Below are positions 51,906 through 61,049 of a DNA stretch of 64,000 nt, one piece after another (position 1 is the stretch's first letter; each line of letters begins with the position of its first letter). Both the position numbers and the translations under genes were made by a program. Under the pieces are notes generated by a model. It was not told where the DNA came from, did not search any database, and worked only from the letters and a program-made list of their open reading frames with translations. This DNA is from Paenibacillus farraposensis. Lineage in GTDB: Bacteria; Bacillota; Bacilli; Paenibacillales; Paenibacillaceae. The stretch covers positions 984,911-1,048,910 of the forward strand of contig NZ_JAFFQR010000112.1 of the NCBI RefSeq assembly GCF_020736845.1, read 5' to 3'.

Positions 51906-52907
51906 CTAATGCGCAGAAGTATTTTTCAAATCCGCCTCATAACGAAGGCCAATCTGCCGTCTTGCCTCCTCCATCACTTCAGCGACTGCAAGTGAGCATT
52001 CCAGTGTGTTAATGGAGCTATTGCGTTCTCCGCTTTTCACCAGATCTATAAACTCCTGAATTTCATAATACATCGGCTCACGTGTCTGAGCTTTTGTCAA
52101 ATCCTCAATGGTGCCGTCCCGATAATGGATTTTCACCTCATATGGCTGGCTGATTTTGTCGATCACCATCGTTCCATTCTCACCCTGAATTTCAGCAGGC
52201 AGATAGGAATCGGTAATTTTGGAATGCATGACAACTGCATCCATATCAGGATACCGCATCACGGCACTTCCCTCACCATCGACACCGGAAGACAAGAGCA
52301 CACCGACCGCACGTATCTCATCCGGTTTGCCGAACAATGCCACCATGGGGTACAAGCAATACACCCCCAAATCCATCAGGGAACCATTAGAAAAGGCCGG
52401 ATTGAAGGCATTTAATACGTTTCCTTGCTTAAAAGCATCAAACCGTGAGGAGTATTGACAGTAGCTTGCAAAATAACGCCGAACCCGGCCTATTTTATAC
52501 AGATGGTCCTTGATGATGCTAAAGTTGGGCATCAGCGTGGATTTAACCGCTTCCATCAACAGAACATCATTATTATGTGCGGCTTCGATCATGCTCCGCA
52601 CCTCCGTTGCATTCGAAGCAAACGGCTTCTCACACAACACATGCTTTCCAAGATTCATACACAAAATCGCCTGCTCTGCATGAAAGGAATTAGGACTGGC
52701 AATATATACGGCATCCACCTGATCACTCGCGGCCATTTGGGCCAGGTCTGTAAAAACCTCCGGTTGGCTGTTATATTTGGCAGCAAAGGCTTTGCCTTTA
52801 TCTTCCGTTCGTGAGTACACCGCGGTCAGGGAAAATTCGTCCGTCTCTATCGCGGCTTGAATAAACCTTTCCGTTATCCAGTTGGTTCCAATAACCCCAA
52901 AACGCAT
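51906..52907 (-). CDS. Gfo/Idh/MocA family oxidoreductase
   Basis: The 333-aa product has the Rossmann start MRFGVIGTNWITERFIQAAI, the EKP motif in GKHVLCEKPFASN (near residue 93), and a C-terminal GFO/IDH domain with FNPAFSNGSLMDLGVYCLYP. Members oxidise or epimerise sugars with NAD(P). The frame opens 12 codons earlier; AAGGATGGG precedes the ATG at 52907. It is isolated, and the substrate is unknown. Confidence 0.85.
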   Translation of the reverse strand: MRFGVIGTNWITERFIQAAIETDEFSLTAVYSRTEDKGKAFAAKYNSQPEVFTDLAQMAASDQVDAVYIASPNSFHAEQAILCMNLGKHVLCEKPFASNATEVRSMIEAAHNNDVLLMEAVKSTLMPNFSIIKDHLYKIGRVRRYFASYCQYSSRFDAFKQGNVLNAFNPAFSNGSLMDLGVYCLYPMVALFGKPDEIRAVGVLLSSGVDGEGSAVMRYPDMDAVVMHSKITDSYLPAEIQGENGTMVIDKISQPYEVKIHYRDGTIEDLTKAQTREPMYYEIQEFIDLVKSGERNSSINTLECSLAVAEVMEEARRQIGLRYEADLKNTSAH

Positions 52908-53031
52908 CACAATATCCCATCCTTCCCCGTGAATCATTCTCATTCAAATAGATGCTTCTATTCTCGCATTCCAGCTTAGGCTTGTCCACTATATCGCAGG
53001 TTTTTCTTGCATATCAACAGCATGTATTCAA

Positions 53032-53085
53032 CAAAAAAAGACTGTAGTCATCAGCCCAATTATCTCTGATTGTACCACAGTCTTG
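53032..53085 (-). terminator. Rho-independent terminator
   Basis: AAGACTGTGG... pairs with ...CTACAGTCTT and is followed on the minus strand by TTTTTTTG. It lies just beyond the deoxynucleoside kinase operon end at 53141. Confidence 0.75.
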
Positions 53086-53140
53086 GTATGCTTTTTTGCT
53101 GGTTTTATATCTCCGGGCTTCGTACTGTAAGCGTGCCTCT

Positions 53141-53797
53141 TTATCCTGACTTAATAATTTTTCCTGAAATCACCTTGCCTACTTCTTCCAAAATGGCATC
53201 CATAGAAGCCCGGTCATGTACATCATATTCATCAATGTTCAGGCGCAGTACAGGGCAGGCATCGAACTCGTTGATCCACTCGGAATATCTGCGATGCATT
53301 TGCTCCCAATAGGACTTCTCGGTCTGAATCTCCATCTCGCGGCCACGTTCCTTGATCCGATTCAATATAGATGGCAAGCTGCCTTCCAGATAAATCAGCA
53401 CATCCGGATGGGGGAAAAACGGTGTCATCACCATCGCTTCGAATAGACTGGTATATGTTTCGTAATCCGTCGGGTTCATCGTTCCCTGATCGGCATGCAT
53501 TTTCGCAAAAATGCCTGTGTCCTCATAAATGGAACGATCCTGTACAAAACCTCCGCCGGATAAGAAAATATTTTTTTGCTCTTTGAAACGTTCAGCGAGA
53601 AAATAAATTTGCAGATGAAAGCTCCATCTTTCGAAATCGTGATAAAACTTTTCCAGATACGGATTATGATCAACCTGCTCCAAAGAGGTTTTAAAGCCAA
53701 GACGTTCAGCCAAAGCAGCCGTAAGCGTCGATTTCCCTACACCCACCGTGCCTGCTACCGTAATCAGGGCATTCGCGGGAATGTTGTATTTATTCAT
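53141..53797 (-). CDS. dck: Deoxyadenosine/deoxycytidine kinase-like
   Basis: The 218-aa dNK-family kinase has the P-loop ITVAGTVGVGKSTLTAALAE, YLEKFYHDFERWSFHLQIYF, the DRS motif in FVQDRSIYEDTGIFA and the lid NRIKERGREMEI. It phosphorylates deoxynucleosides in salvage. It is the second gene of a pair; the upstream gene's stop overlaps its ATG by 4 bases, the ATGA arrangement found in B. subtilis dck-dgk. The dck/dgk assignment of the two copies rests on gene order. Confidence 0.85.
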   Translation of the reverse strand: MNKYNIPANALITVAGTVGVGKSTLTAALAERLGFKTSLEQVDHNPYLEKFYHDFERWSFHLQIYFLAERFKEQKNIFLSGGGFVQDRSIYEDTGIFAKMHADQGTMNPTDYETYTSLFEAMVMTPFFPHPDVLIYLEGSLPSILNRIKERGREMEIQTEKSYWEQMHRRYSEWINEFDACPVLRLNIDEYDVHDRASMDAILEEVGKVISGKIIKSG

Positions 53798-54417
53798 TGT
53801 ATAAGCTCCTTTACATCAGAAACAATCAGTTCGAACTGTGCCTGGTTGTCTACAAAATCAATCTCATTCCCGTTTATGGTCAATATTCGGAGTGAAGGGG
53901 ATTGTTCCGCAAGAAACTGAATGCCTTTATCATAATCTGTAATTAGTTGCTCCAGATAGGCGGGGTCCATGTCCTGTTCAAAGGGACGAGCCCGCTTACG
54001 AATTCTGCCCAACAAAGTGTCCAAATTGGCTCGAATATAAATAATTATGTCCGGCTTAGGCATATCATCCGTAAGCAGATGATAGATTTGGCGATATTTT
54101 TCGAGCTTTACTCCTTTAAGTGTACGTTCGGCAAAAATCAGATTCTTGTAGATATGATAGTCGGAAATAACAGGCTGAGCCTTCCCGATATATTGCAGAC
54201 CGGTGTCCTCCAGTTGCTTATAGCGGTTGCAGAGAAAGAACATTTCCAGCTGAAAGCTCCACTCGTCTATATTTTGATAAAATTTGTCGAGAAACGGGTT
54301 TTCCTCAACAATTTCTTTAATGATCGGTATATGCAGCTCAGTCGAAAGCATCGAAGCCAATGTTGTTTTACCTGCTCCAATTGGCCCTTCAACAGCTATA
54401 AATGGGGCTTGTTTCAT
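53794..54417 (-). CDS. dgk: Deoxyguanosine kinase-like
   Basis: The 207-aa dNK-family kinase has FIAVEGPIGAGKTTLASMLS, NPFLDKFYQNIDEWSFQLEM, SDYHIYKNLIFAERTLKG (DRS replaced by SDYHI, as in Dgk proteins) and RIRKRARPFEQD. It is the promoter-proximal gene of the dgk-dck pair. Confidence 0.85.
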   Translation of the reverse strand: MKQAPFIAVEGPIGAGKTTLASMLSTELHIPIIKEIVEENPFLDKFYQNIDEWSFQLEMFFLCNRYKQLEDTGLQYIGKAQPVISDYHIYKNLIFAERTLKGVKLEKYRQIYHLLTDDMPKPDIIIYIRANLDTLLGRIRKRARPFEQDMDPAYLEQLITDYDKGIQFLAEQSPSLRILTINGNEIDFVDNQAQFELIVSDVKELIQ

Positions 54418-54518
54418 GCGGTTCCGTTCCTCCTTGTACTCCAGTCCATCCTGTGGATAACTACCCTATTGTATCACAAGGCTGTATGCTAAAGGCATAT
54501 CAAATCTAGGGATAGAAC

Positions 54519-54564
54519 AAAAAAACAGAGCTGCTATTTCTTGCTTCATAGCCATCTCTGTTTC
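54519..54564 (-). terminator. Rho-independent terminator after desR
   Basis: AAACAGAG pairs with CTCTGTTT over a long partly paired loop and is followed by TTTTTTG on the minus strand, 25 bases past the desR stop. Confidence 0.75.
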
Positions 54565-54588
54565 TGCTCAAATATTTCTGCCTGCCAC

Positions 54589-55188
54589 TCATTTAAACCA
54601 GCCTTTTTCATTAAAACGTGTAATTGCCTCAATCCGGTTGCTGACACCCAACTTATCAAGAATGACTGAGATGTAATTACGTACCGTCCCTGTCGTTAAA
54701 TACAGTTCACCGGCAATCTCCTTCGTGTTCTTCCCGTCAGCAATGAGCGCCAATACGGTCTTTTCACGCTCTGTAAGCGGATTGACTTCGGCATAGGCAT
54801 CATCCACCAGTTCTGGTGCGTAAATGCGACGGCCTGCTAAAATGCTGCGAATGGAGGAAGCCAGCTCTTCACTGGGGCTATCCTTGAGTAAATAGCCGTG
54901 TGTACCTGCCTTAATGGCCCGTTCAAAATATCCGGGGCGAGCAAATGTAGTTAGAATCATCACTTTGCAGTTCAAGCCCTTGAGCTCTTCAGCCGCATCC
55001 AATCCACTCTTTATCGGCATTTCGATGTCCATGATGCATATATCTGGCTGGTGCAGCTTGACCAGTTCTATAGCCTCTTCCCCATTACTCGCTTTTCCGA
55101 CTACTTTCATATCCTCTTCCAAGTCCAGCAGCGAAGCCAGAGCACCCAGCAGCATTCGTTGGTCTTCCGCAATGACAATTCGAATCAT
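54589..55188 (-). CDS. desR: DesR response regulator
   Basis: The 199-aa NarL-type regulator has a receiver domain (MIRIVIAEDQRMLLGALASL, phosphoacceptor D54 in CIMDIEMP, TTFARPGY and KDSPSEEL) and a C-terminal LuxR-type helix-turn-helix (LTEREKTVLALIADGKNTKE, then TTGTVRNYISVILDKLG). Phosphorylated DesR activates the desaturase gene in the cold. Its ATG overlaps the desK stop by 4 bases. Confidence 0.93.
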   Translation of the reverse strand: MIRIVIAEDQRMLLGALASLLDLEEDMKVVGKASNGEEAIELVKLHQPDICIMDIEMPIKSGLDAAEELKGLNCKVMILTTFARPGYFERAIKAGTHGYLLKDSPSEELASSIRSILAGRRIYAPELVDDAYAEVNPLTEREKTVLALIADGKNTKEIAGELYLTTGTVRNYISVILDKLGVSNRIEAITRFNEKGWFK

Positions 55189-56318
55189 CGCTCCACCTCC
55201 TCGTCTGGCTTTTCAGTGATATTGGGCACTTTAATGACCAGGGTCGTTCCCTGATCTGAATGCAGTTCCATGCATCCATTCACAAATTCAAGTCTTTCTT
55301 TTATTCCTTGCAGACCATGTCCCCGAAAAATTGCATGTTCTCCCATAACACCGATCCCATTATCCTGAATCCGAAGGGTCAATTCCTTGCGAGACGGCTC
55401 AATGATAATGGAACAGGCGGTGGCTCCGCTGTGCTTAACCACATTGGTCACCGCCTCCTTCATACACATACTGAGCACATTTTCGTTCATTAATGAAGTA
55501 TGCTTCAGCTTCGCGTCGCCCTCCAGAGTCAATTCAATATGTGCAGCCTTTAAAATCTGCCGAATACGCAATAGCTCGTCCTCTAATCGCATGCCGCGCA
55601 TTTGAGTCACCATTTCCCGTACTTCTTTCAACGCGCTTCTCGCCGTAAGCCGGACATCGTTAATTTCAACACGAGCCCGCTCCGGGTACTGATCTATCAG
55701 TTTGCCCGCCAGATCGCTCTTCAACCCGATGAGTGATAACTTCTGACCCAAGGTATCGTGCAGGTCACGTGCAATTCTCTGCCGCTCCTCCAGCTTAATC
55801 AATTCCGATATTTTCTTATTGGCATCCTCTAATTGTACTTGAAGCCGATCACTTTTGTTACGATTAAAATTCGTGATCGGAAGAAGAATCACACCAATTA
55901 GATTGAGCAAAATGAAGGGAATCTGCTTAATAAAAACAGGATTTTCAGAAACAAAACCATAATTGATCAGTCCAATGGTAACAATCATCAGAACAATATA
56001 CAGCGTCATGAATGCGGCTTTACTTTTAATATTACCGATCAGATAAGCGATAAATATGGAAAAATACATATAGCTGAACAGCAGCGTCATGGTAATCGAT
56101 ATAACAATCTGTACACTGGTCCAGAAGTATATCAGCCAGCCCTGCGAGACAAAAGCCAGAACATAACAAGCAGAAAACACCAAAATAATGGCGGTGCCCA
56201 GAATAATATGACTTGTAGAGGAGGAACTGAAATAGTAGAAGGGCAGGATATAAAAGACAACCCACACATAAGGGCTAAGTCCCGTATTTTTTTGGAAAAT
56301 CTGATACCATTTTTGCAT
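55185..56318 (-). CDS. desK: DesK membrane thermosensor histidine kinase
   Basis: The 377-aa kinase has five membrane segments (residues 17-150) followed by the HisKA_3 dimerisation motif RQRIARDLHDTLGQKL (phosphoacceptor H187) and an ATPase domain with EAVTNVVKHSGA, QDNGIGVMG and HGLQGIKERLEF. In B. subtilis DesK senses membrane thickness when cold and phosphorylates DesR. The start MQKWYQ (56318) is favoured over an upstream GTG at 56342, giving the family length. Confidence 0.93.
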   Translation of the reverse strand: MQKWYQIFQKNTGLSPYVWVVFYILPFYYFSSSSTSHIILGTAIILVFSACYVLAFVSQGWLIYFWTSVQIVISITMTLLFSYMYFSIFIAYLIGNIKSKAAFMTLYIVLMIVTIGLINYGFVSENPVFIKQIPFILLNLIGVILLPITNFNRNKSDRLQVQLEDANKKISELIKLEERQRIARDLHDTLGQKLSLIGLKSDLAGKLIDQYPERARVEINDVRLTARSALKEVREMVTQMRGMRLEDELLRIRQILKAAHIELTLEGDAKLKHTSLMNENVLSMCMKEAVTNVVKHSGATACSIIIEPSRKELTLRIQDNGIGVMGEHAIFRGHGLQGIKERLEFVNGCMELHSDQGTTLVIKVPNITEKPDEEVER

Positions 56319-56390
56319 TCTGCCCGCCCTTCTCTCCTTCACAATTCTTTATCCTTTATCTTATCATATCGAAATAGGTACCAGTACTAA

Positions 56391-57446
56391 TCATTTTCTT
56401 TCCGTGCTTACTACAGATGCAGGAATCCGTTTCGTAACAGCAACACGTTTGCTCAGCAGCGGCCTCACTTGTTTAAAGGTTAAAAAGGTTTTTGTGTTTT
56501 CATCCCAAAGCCGGAACTTTAGAGATTGCAGACTGCTGCTCATAGTGATAGTGGTCGCTTTTTGTAGCAGTGGTGTTGCTTCATGCGCCTTCTCCAAATT
56601 ATAATTTGGCACTTTGGGACTCAAGTGATGGACGTGATGAAAGCCGATATTCCCCGTAATCCATTGCAATATTTTAGGAAGCTTGTAATAAGAGCTGCCT
56701 TCCACGGCTGCATTGATATAGCTCCATTCTTCATCATGCTCAAAATACGAATCCTCAAACTGATGCTGCACATAAAACAGCCAGATTCCCAGCATGCCTG
56801 ATACAAAAAAGATAGGCACCTGTATCAGCAGGAACGACTGCCAGCCGATAGCCCAACACAACAGTGCGTACAAGGCAACGATAGATACATTTGTGATATA
56901 AGTGTTCATTTTTTCCTTACGCTTCGCTGTTTTGACGTTAAAACGATAGGAAAGCAAAAAAGTATAGATCGGACCCAATCCGAACATAACCCAAGGATTC
57001 CGGTATATGCGATAAGCCAGCCGTATCCATATGGAAGCCTGTGCGTACTCTTCTACCGTAAGTACCCACATATCACCTGTACCTCTTTTATCGAGATTGC
57101 TGCTGGTTGCATGGTGAACCGCGTGACTATTTTTCCATTGATGATACGGACAGAGCGTAATAACACCTGTAATCGTTCCCACAATGTCATTCAGCCTGCG
57201 GCTTTTGAAGAAGGATTGATGACCACAATCATGAAAAATGATGAATGTCCGTACCACAAATCCCGAAGCAATAATGGTAATCGGAAGTGTCAGCCCATAG
57301 GATACCGACAGACTGAGGTAAGCGGCGTACCATAGCAGGATCAGCGGCCCCAAAGTGTTGATGAGTTGCAGTACGCTTGATTTCGTGTTTATTTTTTCGT
57401 AAGGAGCCATATTTTTTTTTAATTGGGCTAATGAAAGTTGTGCCAT
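56391..57446 (-). CDS. des: Fatty acid desaturase (Des)
   Basis: The 351-aa membrane enzyme has the three histidine boxes: HDCGHQSFF (H72, H76), HAVHHATS (H108-H112) and GFHHVHHLSP, plus four membrane segments. It introduces a double bond in phospholipid acyl chains. AAAGGAGGATC precedes the ATG. It is the first gene of des-desK-desR, with an upstream palindrome ATGACATTTGTCAT likely bound by DesR. Confidence 0.94.
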   Translation of the reverse strand: MAQLSLAQLKKNMAPYEKINTKSSVLQLINTLGPLILLWYAAYLSLSVSYGLTLPITIIASGFVVRTFIIFHDCGHQSFFKSRRLNDIVGTITGVITLCPYHQWKNSHAVHHATSSNLDKRGTGDMWVLTVEEYAQASIWIRLAYRIYRNPWVMFGLGPIYTFLLSYRFNVKTAKRKEKMNTYITNVSIVALYALLCWAIGWQSFLLIQVPIFFVSGMLGIWLFYVQHQFEDSYFEHDEEWSYINAAVEGSSYYKLPKILQWITGNIGFHHVHHLSPKVPNYNLEKAHEATPLLQKATTITMSSSLQSLKFRLWDENTKTFLTFKQVRPLLSKRVAVTKRIPASVVSTERK

Positions 57447-57571
57447 ACTTAATGTTGATCCTCCTTTAAAATGACGGCTGTACCTTGATCTCGCCAGACG
57501 TGCATATAGATCTTACCCCAGTATAAGGAGCTGTCTCTGGCCGCTGTAGTCATAAACGTCAGTTCAGGAGT

Positions 57572-57585
57572 ATGACATTTGTCAT
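57572..57585. promoter_or_regulatory. Candidate DesR operator
   Basis: ATGACATTTGTCAT is a dyad with ATGAC/GTCAT arms, about 125 bases upstream of des, the usual zone for DesR binding. It is flanked by TAGTCATAAACG and TATTGTTATACC. Confidence 0.5.
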
Positions 57586-57666
57586 ATTGTTATACCCGCT
57601 TGACCCTTTACCAATCATTCGCGGGTTTATTTTCGGAAGGATATTTGTTAAACTTAAAGCAAATAA

Positions 57667-57744
57667 CGCTGTATGTGACTGGCGAAGTCAGTGGAATAAA
57701 CCACGAGGGAGCATACAAACAAAAGCGTGCCGTTCGCCTGGGAG
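57667..57744 (+). ncRNA. ZTP (pfl) riboswitch
   Basis: The segment carries the pfl signature: GTGACTGGCG, then GTGGAATAAACCACGAGGGA then GCAT, and on the 3' side GCGTGCCGTTCGCCTGGGA. The CCGnnCGCCUGGG block paired with ACUGGCG is the core pseudoknot of ZTP riboswitches. It lies upstream of folD-fchA, which are typical members of the ZTP/AICAR folate regulon, and is followed immediately by a terminator. Confidence 0.9.
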
Positions 57745-57797
57745 AAGTATTTGCAGAGGATTCGTCTGTCTTGACGACCTTGTGCAAATACTTTTTT
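57745..57797 (+). terminator. Riboswitch-controlled terminator before folD
   Basis: AAGTATTTGCA pairs with TGCAAATACTT and is followed by TTTTTGCG. It lies directly after the ZTP aptamer and 70 bases before folD, fitting a transcriptional attenuator. Confidence 0.82.
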
Positions 57798-57866
57798 GCG
57801 TTTATAGGACCATGACACCCCGTTGATTCCATCAAGTGCACGATAAATTCAGAGGAGGCTCGAACT

Positions 57867-58733
57867 ATGGCTATCATTATGAAATCCAAAGAAGCAGCTG
57901 AGCAAGTGTATGCAACGATCCGTTCCCGGGTGGAACAGCTAAAACAGCAAGGACATCGTCCTCATTTGGCAACTCTATTGGTAGATGGCGATCCAGCCTC
58001 TGCTTACTACGCCCGAACCAAGCAAAAAATAGCGGAGAAGCTGGGCATCTCCTTTCATCTTCACACCTTTGATCGTCATGTTAGCGAAGCTGAACTCCTT
58101 CACCTGATCGGCAGCCTGAACGAAGCTTCTCATGTACATGGTATTATGCTGGAATTGCCTCTTCCCCCGCATCTATCTACATCCGTCATCAAACAGTCCA
58201 TCGCCCCGTACAAAGATATTGACGGAATAACCCCTGGCAATAAACTGGCCACCGTTACAGGGGAAGCGGGACTGTATCCCGCCACACCTCAAGCCTGTAT
58301 TGAACTGCTCAAGCATTACGGCCACACCTTGTCAGGCAAAAATGTCACTCTTGTCGGCATCGGCCAGACAGTGGGACTTCCTCTTTTTCACATGCTGCAA
58401 AGAGAAAATGCCACCGTCACCGCCTGTCATGCAGGTACACGTGATATTGCAGAGCATTTGAGTCATGCAGACATTGCCTTTGTCGCAGTCGGATGTCCTG
58501 ACGTGATTACACGAGATATGGTTCATCCGGGTCTGATTTTGGTAGATGCGGGAATTAACGAGACGCTGGAGGGAAAAATAGTTGGGGATGCCGCTTCAGA
58601 CGTTGGGGAAAAGGTACATGCCATTTCGCCCGTACCCGGCGGTGTTGGCACATTGACAACTGCCATCCTGTACAAAAATCTGCTCAAGGCAATTGAACTG
58701 CAGCAAAAAACCAGAGAGGTGGTTTATTCATGA
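57867..58733 (+). CDS. folD: Methylenetetrahydrofolate dehydrogenase/cyclohydrolase
   Basis: The 288-aa product has the catalytic YxxxK in SAYYARTKQK (Y48, K52), MLELPLPPHL, DIDGITPGN, the NADP site VTLVGIGQTVGLPLFHML and the closing SPVPGGVGTLTTAILYKN. It interconverts 5,10-methylene-THF and 10-formyl-THF. GAGGAGGC lies before the ATG. It is cotranscribed with fchA (ATGA overlap) behind the ZTP riboswitch. Confidence 0.92.
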   Translation: MAIIMKSKEAAEQVYATIRSRVEQLKQQGHRPHLATLLVDGDPASAYYARTKQKIAEKLGISFHLHTFDRHVSEAELLHLIGSLNEASHVHGIMLELPLPPHLSTSVIKQSIAPYKDIDGITPGNKLATVTGEAGLYPATPQACIELLKHYGHTLSGKNVTLVGIGQTVGLPLFHMLQRENATVTACHAGTRDIAEHLSHADIAFVAVGCPDVITRDMVHPGLILVDAGINETLEGKIVGDAASDVGEKVHAISPVPGGVGTLTTAILYKNLLKAIELQQKTREVVYS

Positions 58734-59365
58734 GTGAACTGTCATGGCATGATTCCATCGGACAATTTCTGAAAGAAGCAGGAAGCGCAGCTCCTACTCC
58801 CGGCGGAGGAAGTACATCTGCTCTGGCTGCGGCACTGGGCGCAGCTATGACCTCTATGAGCGCTAACCTTTCACAAGGAGAAAAATATGCGCATATTCAT
58901 GAGCAAATCACTGAAGTGATTCGTAGCATGGAAACCCTGATTACGCGCTGCGAGGAATTGATGGGCGCCGACATCCGATCCTTTGAGCAATACATGACGG
59001 CGTTAAAATTGCCGAAGGGGACGGACGAAGAAAAGCGCTATCGTATCCACGCTCTACAAAGCGCGGTAATCGCAGCCATTGAGGTACCGATCCGCTTGCT
59101 GGAGGTATGCCGGGACGGATTGTCCCATGCTTACAGTATCGCGGAAGCGTCCAATAAAAATGTCATTTCTGATCTTGGCATTGGCGCGATTCTGTTTGAA
59201 GCTGCTGCTCAATCCGCCCTGCTGACCGTTGATATTAATCTTGCCTCGCTGAAAGATTTCGATGTCAAGCAGTCCTATGAAGCCAAAACAGCTGCACTTA
59301 TTCGTGAAATCGCACAAATCAAAGAGCAAACCCTATTGATCGTACGCAATCGAATCGCAAATTGA
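58730..59365 (+). CDS. fchA: Cyclodeaminase/cyclohydrolase family protein (FchA-like)
   Basis: The 211-aa all-helical product has the signature AAPTPGGGSTSALAAALGAA (residues 20-39) and MTSMSANLSQGEKY, with two further helices ending in LIVRNRIAN. The family includes formiminotetrahydrofolate cyclodeaminase and methenyltetrahydrofolate cyclohydrolase. The overlap with folD suggests a joint folate-carbon function. Confidence 0.87.
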   Translation: MSELSWHDSIGQFLKEAGSAAPTPGGGSTSALAAALGAAMTSMSANLSQGEKYAHIHEQITEVIRSMETLITRCEELMGADIRSFEQYMTALKLPKGTDEEKRYRIHALQSAVIAAIEVPIRLLEVCRDGLSHAYSIAEASNKNVISDLGIGAILFEAAAQSALLTVDINLASLKDFDVKQSYEAKTAALIREIAQIKEQTLLIVRNRIAN

Positions 59366-59421
59366 TCAGTCTACAGCAATGTGAGTTCTCCTGTAAGTGG
59401 ATTTTCATATAGCTGATACGG

Positions 59422-59472
59422 TAAAAGAACCACGCGACCTAACACTACTGGTGGGTTGCGGGGTTCTTTTAT
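59422..59472 (+). terminator. Rho-independent terminator after fchA
   Basis: AAAAGAACC (with inner pairing GCGACC / GGTTGC) pairs with GGTTCTTTTA and the loop holds CTAACACTACTG. It ends the folD-fchA unit. Confidence 0.8.
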
Positions 59473-59576
59473 TGAAATTAACGATTTATGGAAACTTTTT
59501 ATAAATATTCTTCGTCTAATGATAAGGATATATTCCCAAGATATCGTTTTTATCCTTGTAAAACAGGTGAAGAAAT

Positions 59577-60392
59577 GAGGAAAAACGCATAAAGGCAATC
59601 GCTAAAAACATAGCCTTAAAAAAGGACGATAGCCGTACCAATCTTGCGATTGATCGGCAAGGCCAGCTGTGGTTCTGGGGCGCGACAGTCACCGGTTTCT
59701 CTGATAGTACAACCTATCACAACACCAATACACCTGTACTGCTGACGGGTGTAAAGAATGTGAAGGATGCCTTCATCGTTGAGCGCTCCATCATCACACT
59801 GACCACAGAGGGGAATGTCTACGAAGCGTCATTGGATGGTGAAAAAATTTCGCCGAACGCCAAATTCACATTACTTTCCAGAAATATGCAAAGCATGAAA
59901 GCAGGCTCAAGACATGTGATCATGCAAAAAACAGACGGCACCCTGTGGGGCTGGGGAGTTAACAAACATGCGCAGCTCGGCATCGGGGATTATGAATTTC
60001 TTTATAGTACGCCAGTTCCTGTACAAAAGCCGATTCTTATCCGTCTCAACGGTGCTCCTGTCCCGCTAAGTAACGGTGTGATTACTCGCAACGGTCAAGC
60101 GTTTATTCCGCTCCGTTCTGTATTTGACAAAATGGAAGCTGAGGTCACCTTTGACTCCAACAACAAAGTAGCGAAAATCATTCAATCCAAAGCAGGAACC
60201 AATCCTGTCTCGATACAAATCAATCTCAAAACCAGCCAAACCACAGTGAACGATAAGTCTGTGAAGCTCACCCCTTCTCCATTCACGGTAAACGGCATTG
60301 CCTATCTTCCTCTACGGCTAATCAGCGAGACACTGGGAGCCAAGGTAGATTGGATACAAAAAGAAAATACGATCGTCATCACAACGAAATAA
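59577..60392 (+). pseudogene. RCC1-repeat plus stalk-domain protein, N-terminally truncated
   Basis: The open frame from 59577 has no good start. It begins with an RCC1-like stretch (TNLAIDRQGQLWFWGATVTG, later QKTDGTLWGWGVNKHAQLGI) and ends in two stalk modules (FIPLRSVFDKMEAEVTFDSN and YLPLRLISETLGAKVDWIQK). Secreted relatives have a signal peptide and several RCC1 repeats before this. Just upstream a ribosome binding site and ATG encode only MRKNA before a stop, suggesting a deletion that removed the N-terminus. A GTG start inside (59760, 210 aa) would leave a protein without a signal. Confidence 0.6.
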
Positions 60393-60530
60393 AAGATATT
60401 TTTCGGCAAACAGGATCTATTGGAGTTAAGCGGATTTCACAGAAGATACAAGGAAAAAGACCTGCCAAATGGATGACAAGTCTTTTATCGAGAGCCTGTC
60501 TTTAGCATGCTGCAAATTGGAGCTCAGATG

Positions 60531-60902
60531 CTAAAGGCGGTTTTCCTTTGAATGTTGCTTGGTTTTATAGTTTTCTCCCCAATCCTTCATTAGGCTAATA
60601 ATCGGGATTAGGGTGCTTCCGAATTCCGTTAGAGAGTATTCAACTTTGGGCGGAACCTGTCGGTAAACCTCGCGATGAACGACGCCATCCTCTTCCAGCT
60701 CGCGTAATTGGAGTGTCAGCATACGCTGTGTAATTCCCGGACAAATACGGCGAAAATCACTAAATCGCTTTGTTCCATACATAAGGTGATATAGAATAAC
60801 TCCTTTCCACTTGCCCCCAATCACGTCCAGCGTGTACTCCACAGGACAGGCCTGATCATTTCCGGCGGAACATTCCCCAAAGCCGCCTTTCCGATTGCGC
60901 AT
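60531..60902 (-). CDS. HxlR-family transcriptional regulator
   Basis: The 123-aa winged-helix protein has the HxlR blocks VIGGKWKGVILYHLMYGTKR, RICPGITQRMLTLQLRELEE and YSLTEFGSTLIPII, with Cys residues at 11 and 19 before the domain (GECSAGNDQACPVEY), a YodB-like sensing position. It is divergent from the nitroreductase gene at 61050 and probably controls it. Confidence 0.88.
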   Translation of the reverse strand: MRNRKGGFGECSAGNDQACPVEYTLDVIGGKWKGVILYHLMYGTKRFSDFRRICPGITQRMLTLQLRELEEDGVVHREVYRQVPPKVEYSLTEFGSTLIPIISLMKDWGENYKTKQHSKENRL

Positions 60903-60944
60903 AGGTATTTACTTCTCCCCTTTGGTTACATTTTATATACTGCA

Positions 60945-60958
60945 GCACATTAATGTGC
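60945..60958. promoter_or_regulatory. HxlR operator candidate
   Basis: GCACATTAATGTGC is a perfect 14-base palindrome in the 147-base region between the divergent hxlR and nitroreductase genes. The ending GTGCGTACTT also occurs near the other HxlR gene (37022-37035). Confidence 0.55.
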
Positions 60959-61049
60959 GTACTTCAAAAAAAATCACGTATATTCTAATATTAAACATGT
61001 CATTCGGTAAGCGTCAATCCAATCCATATCCATAAGGAGTGTATAAGCA

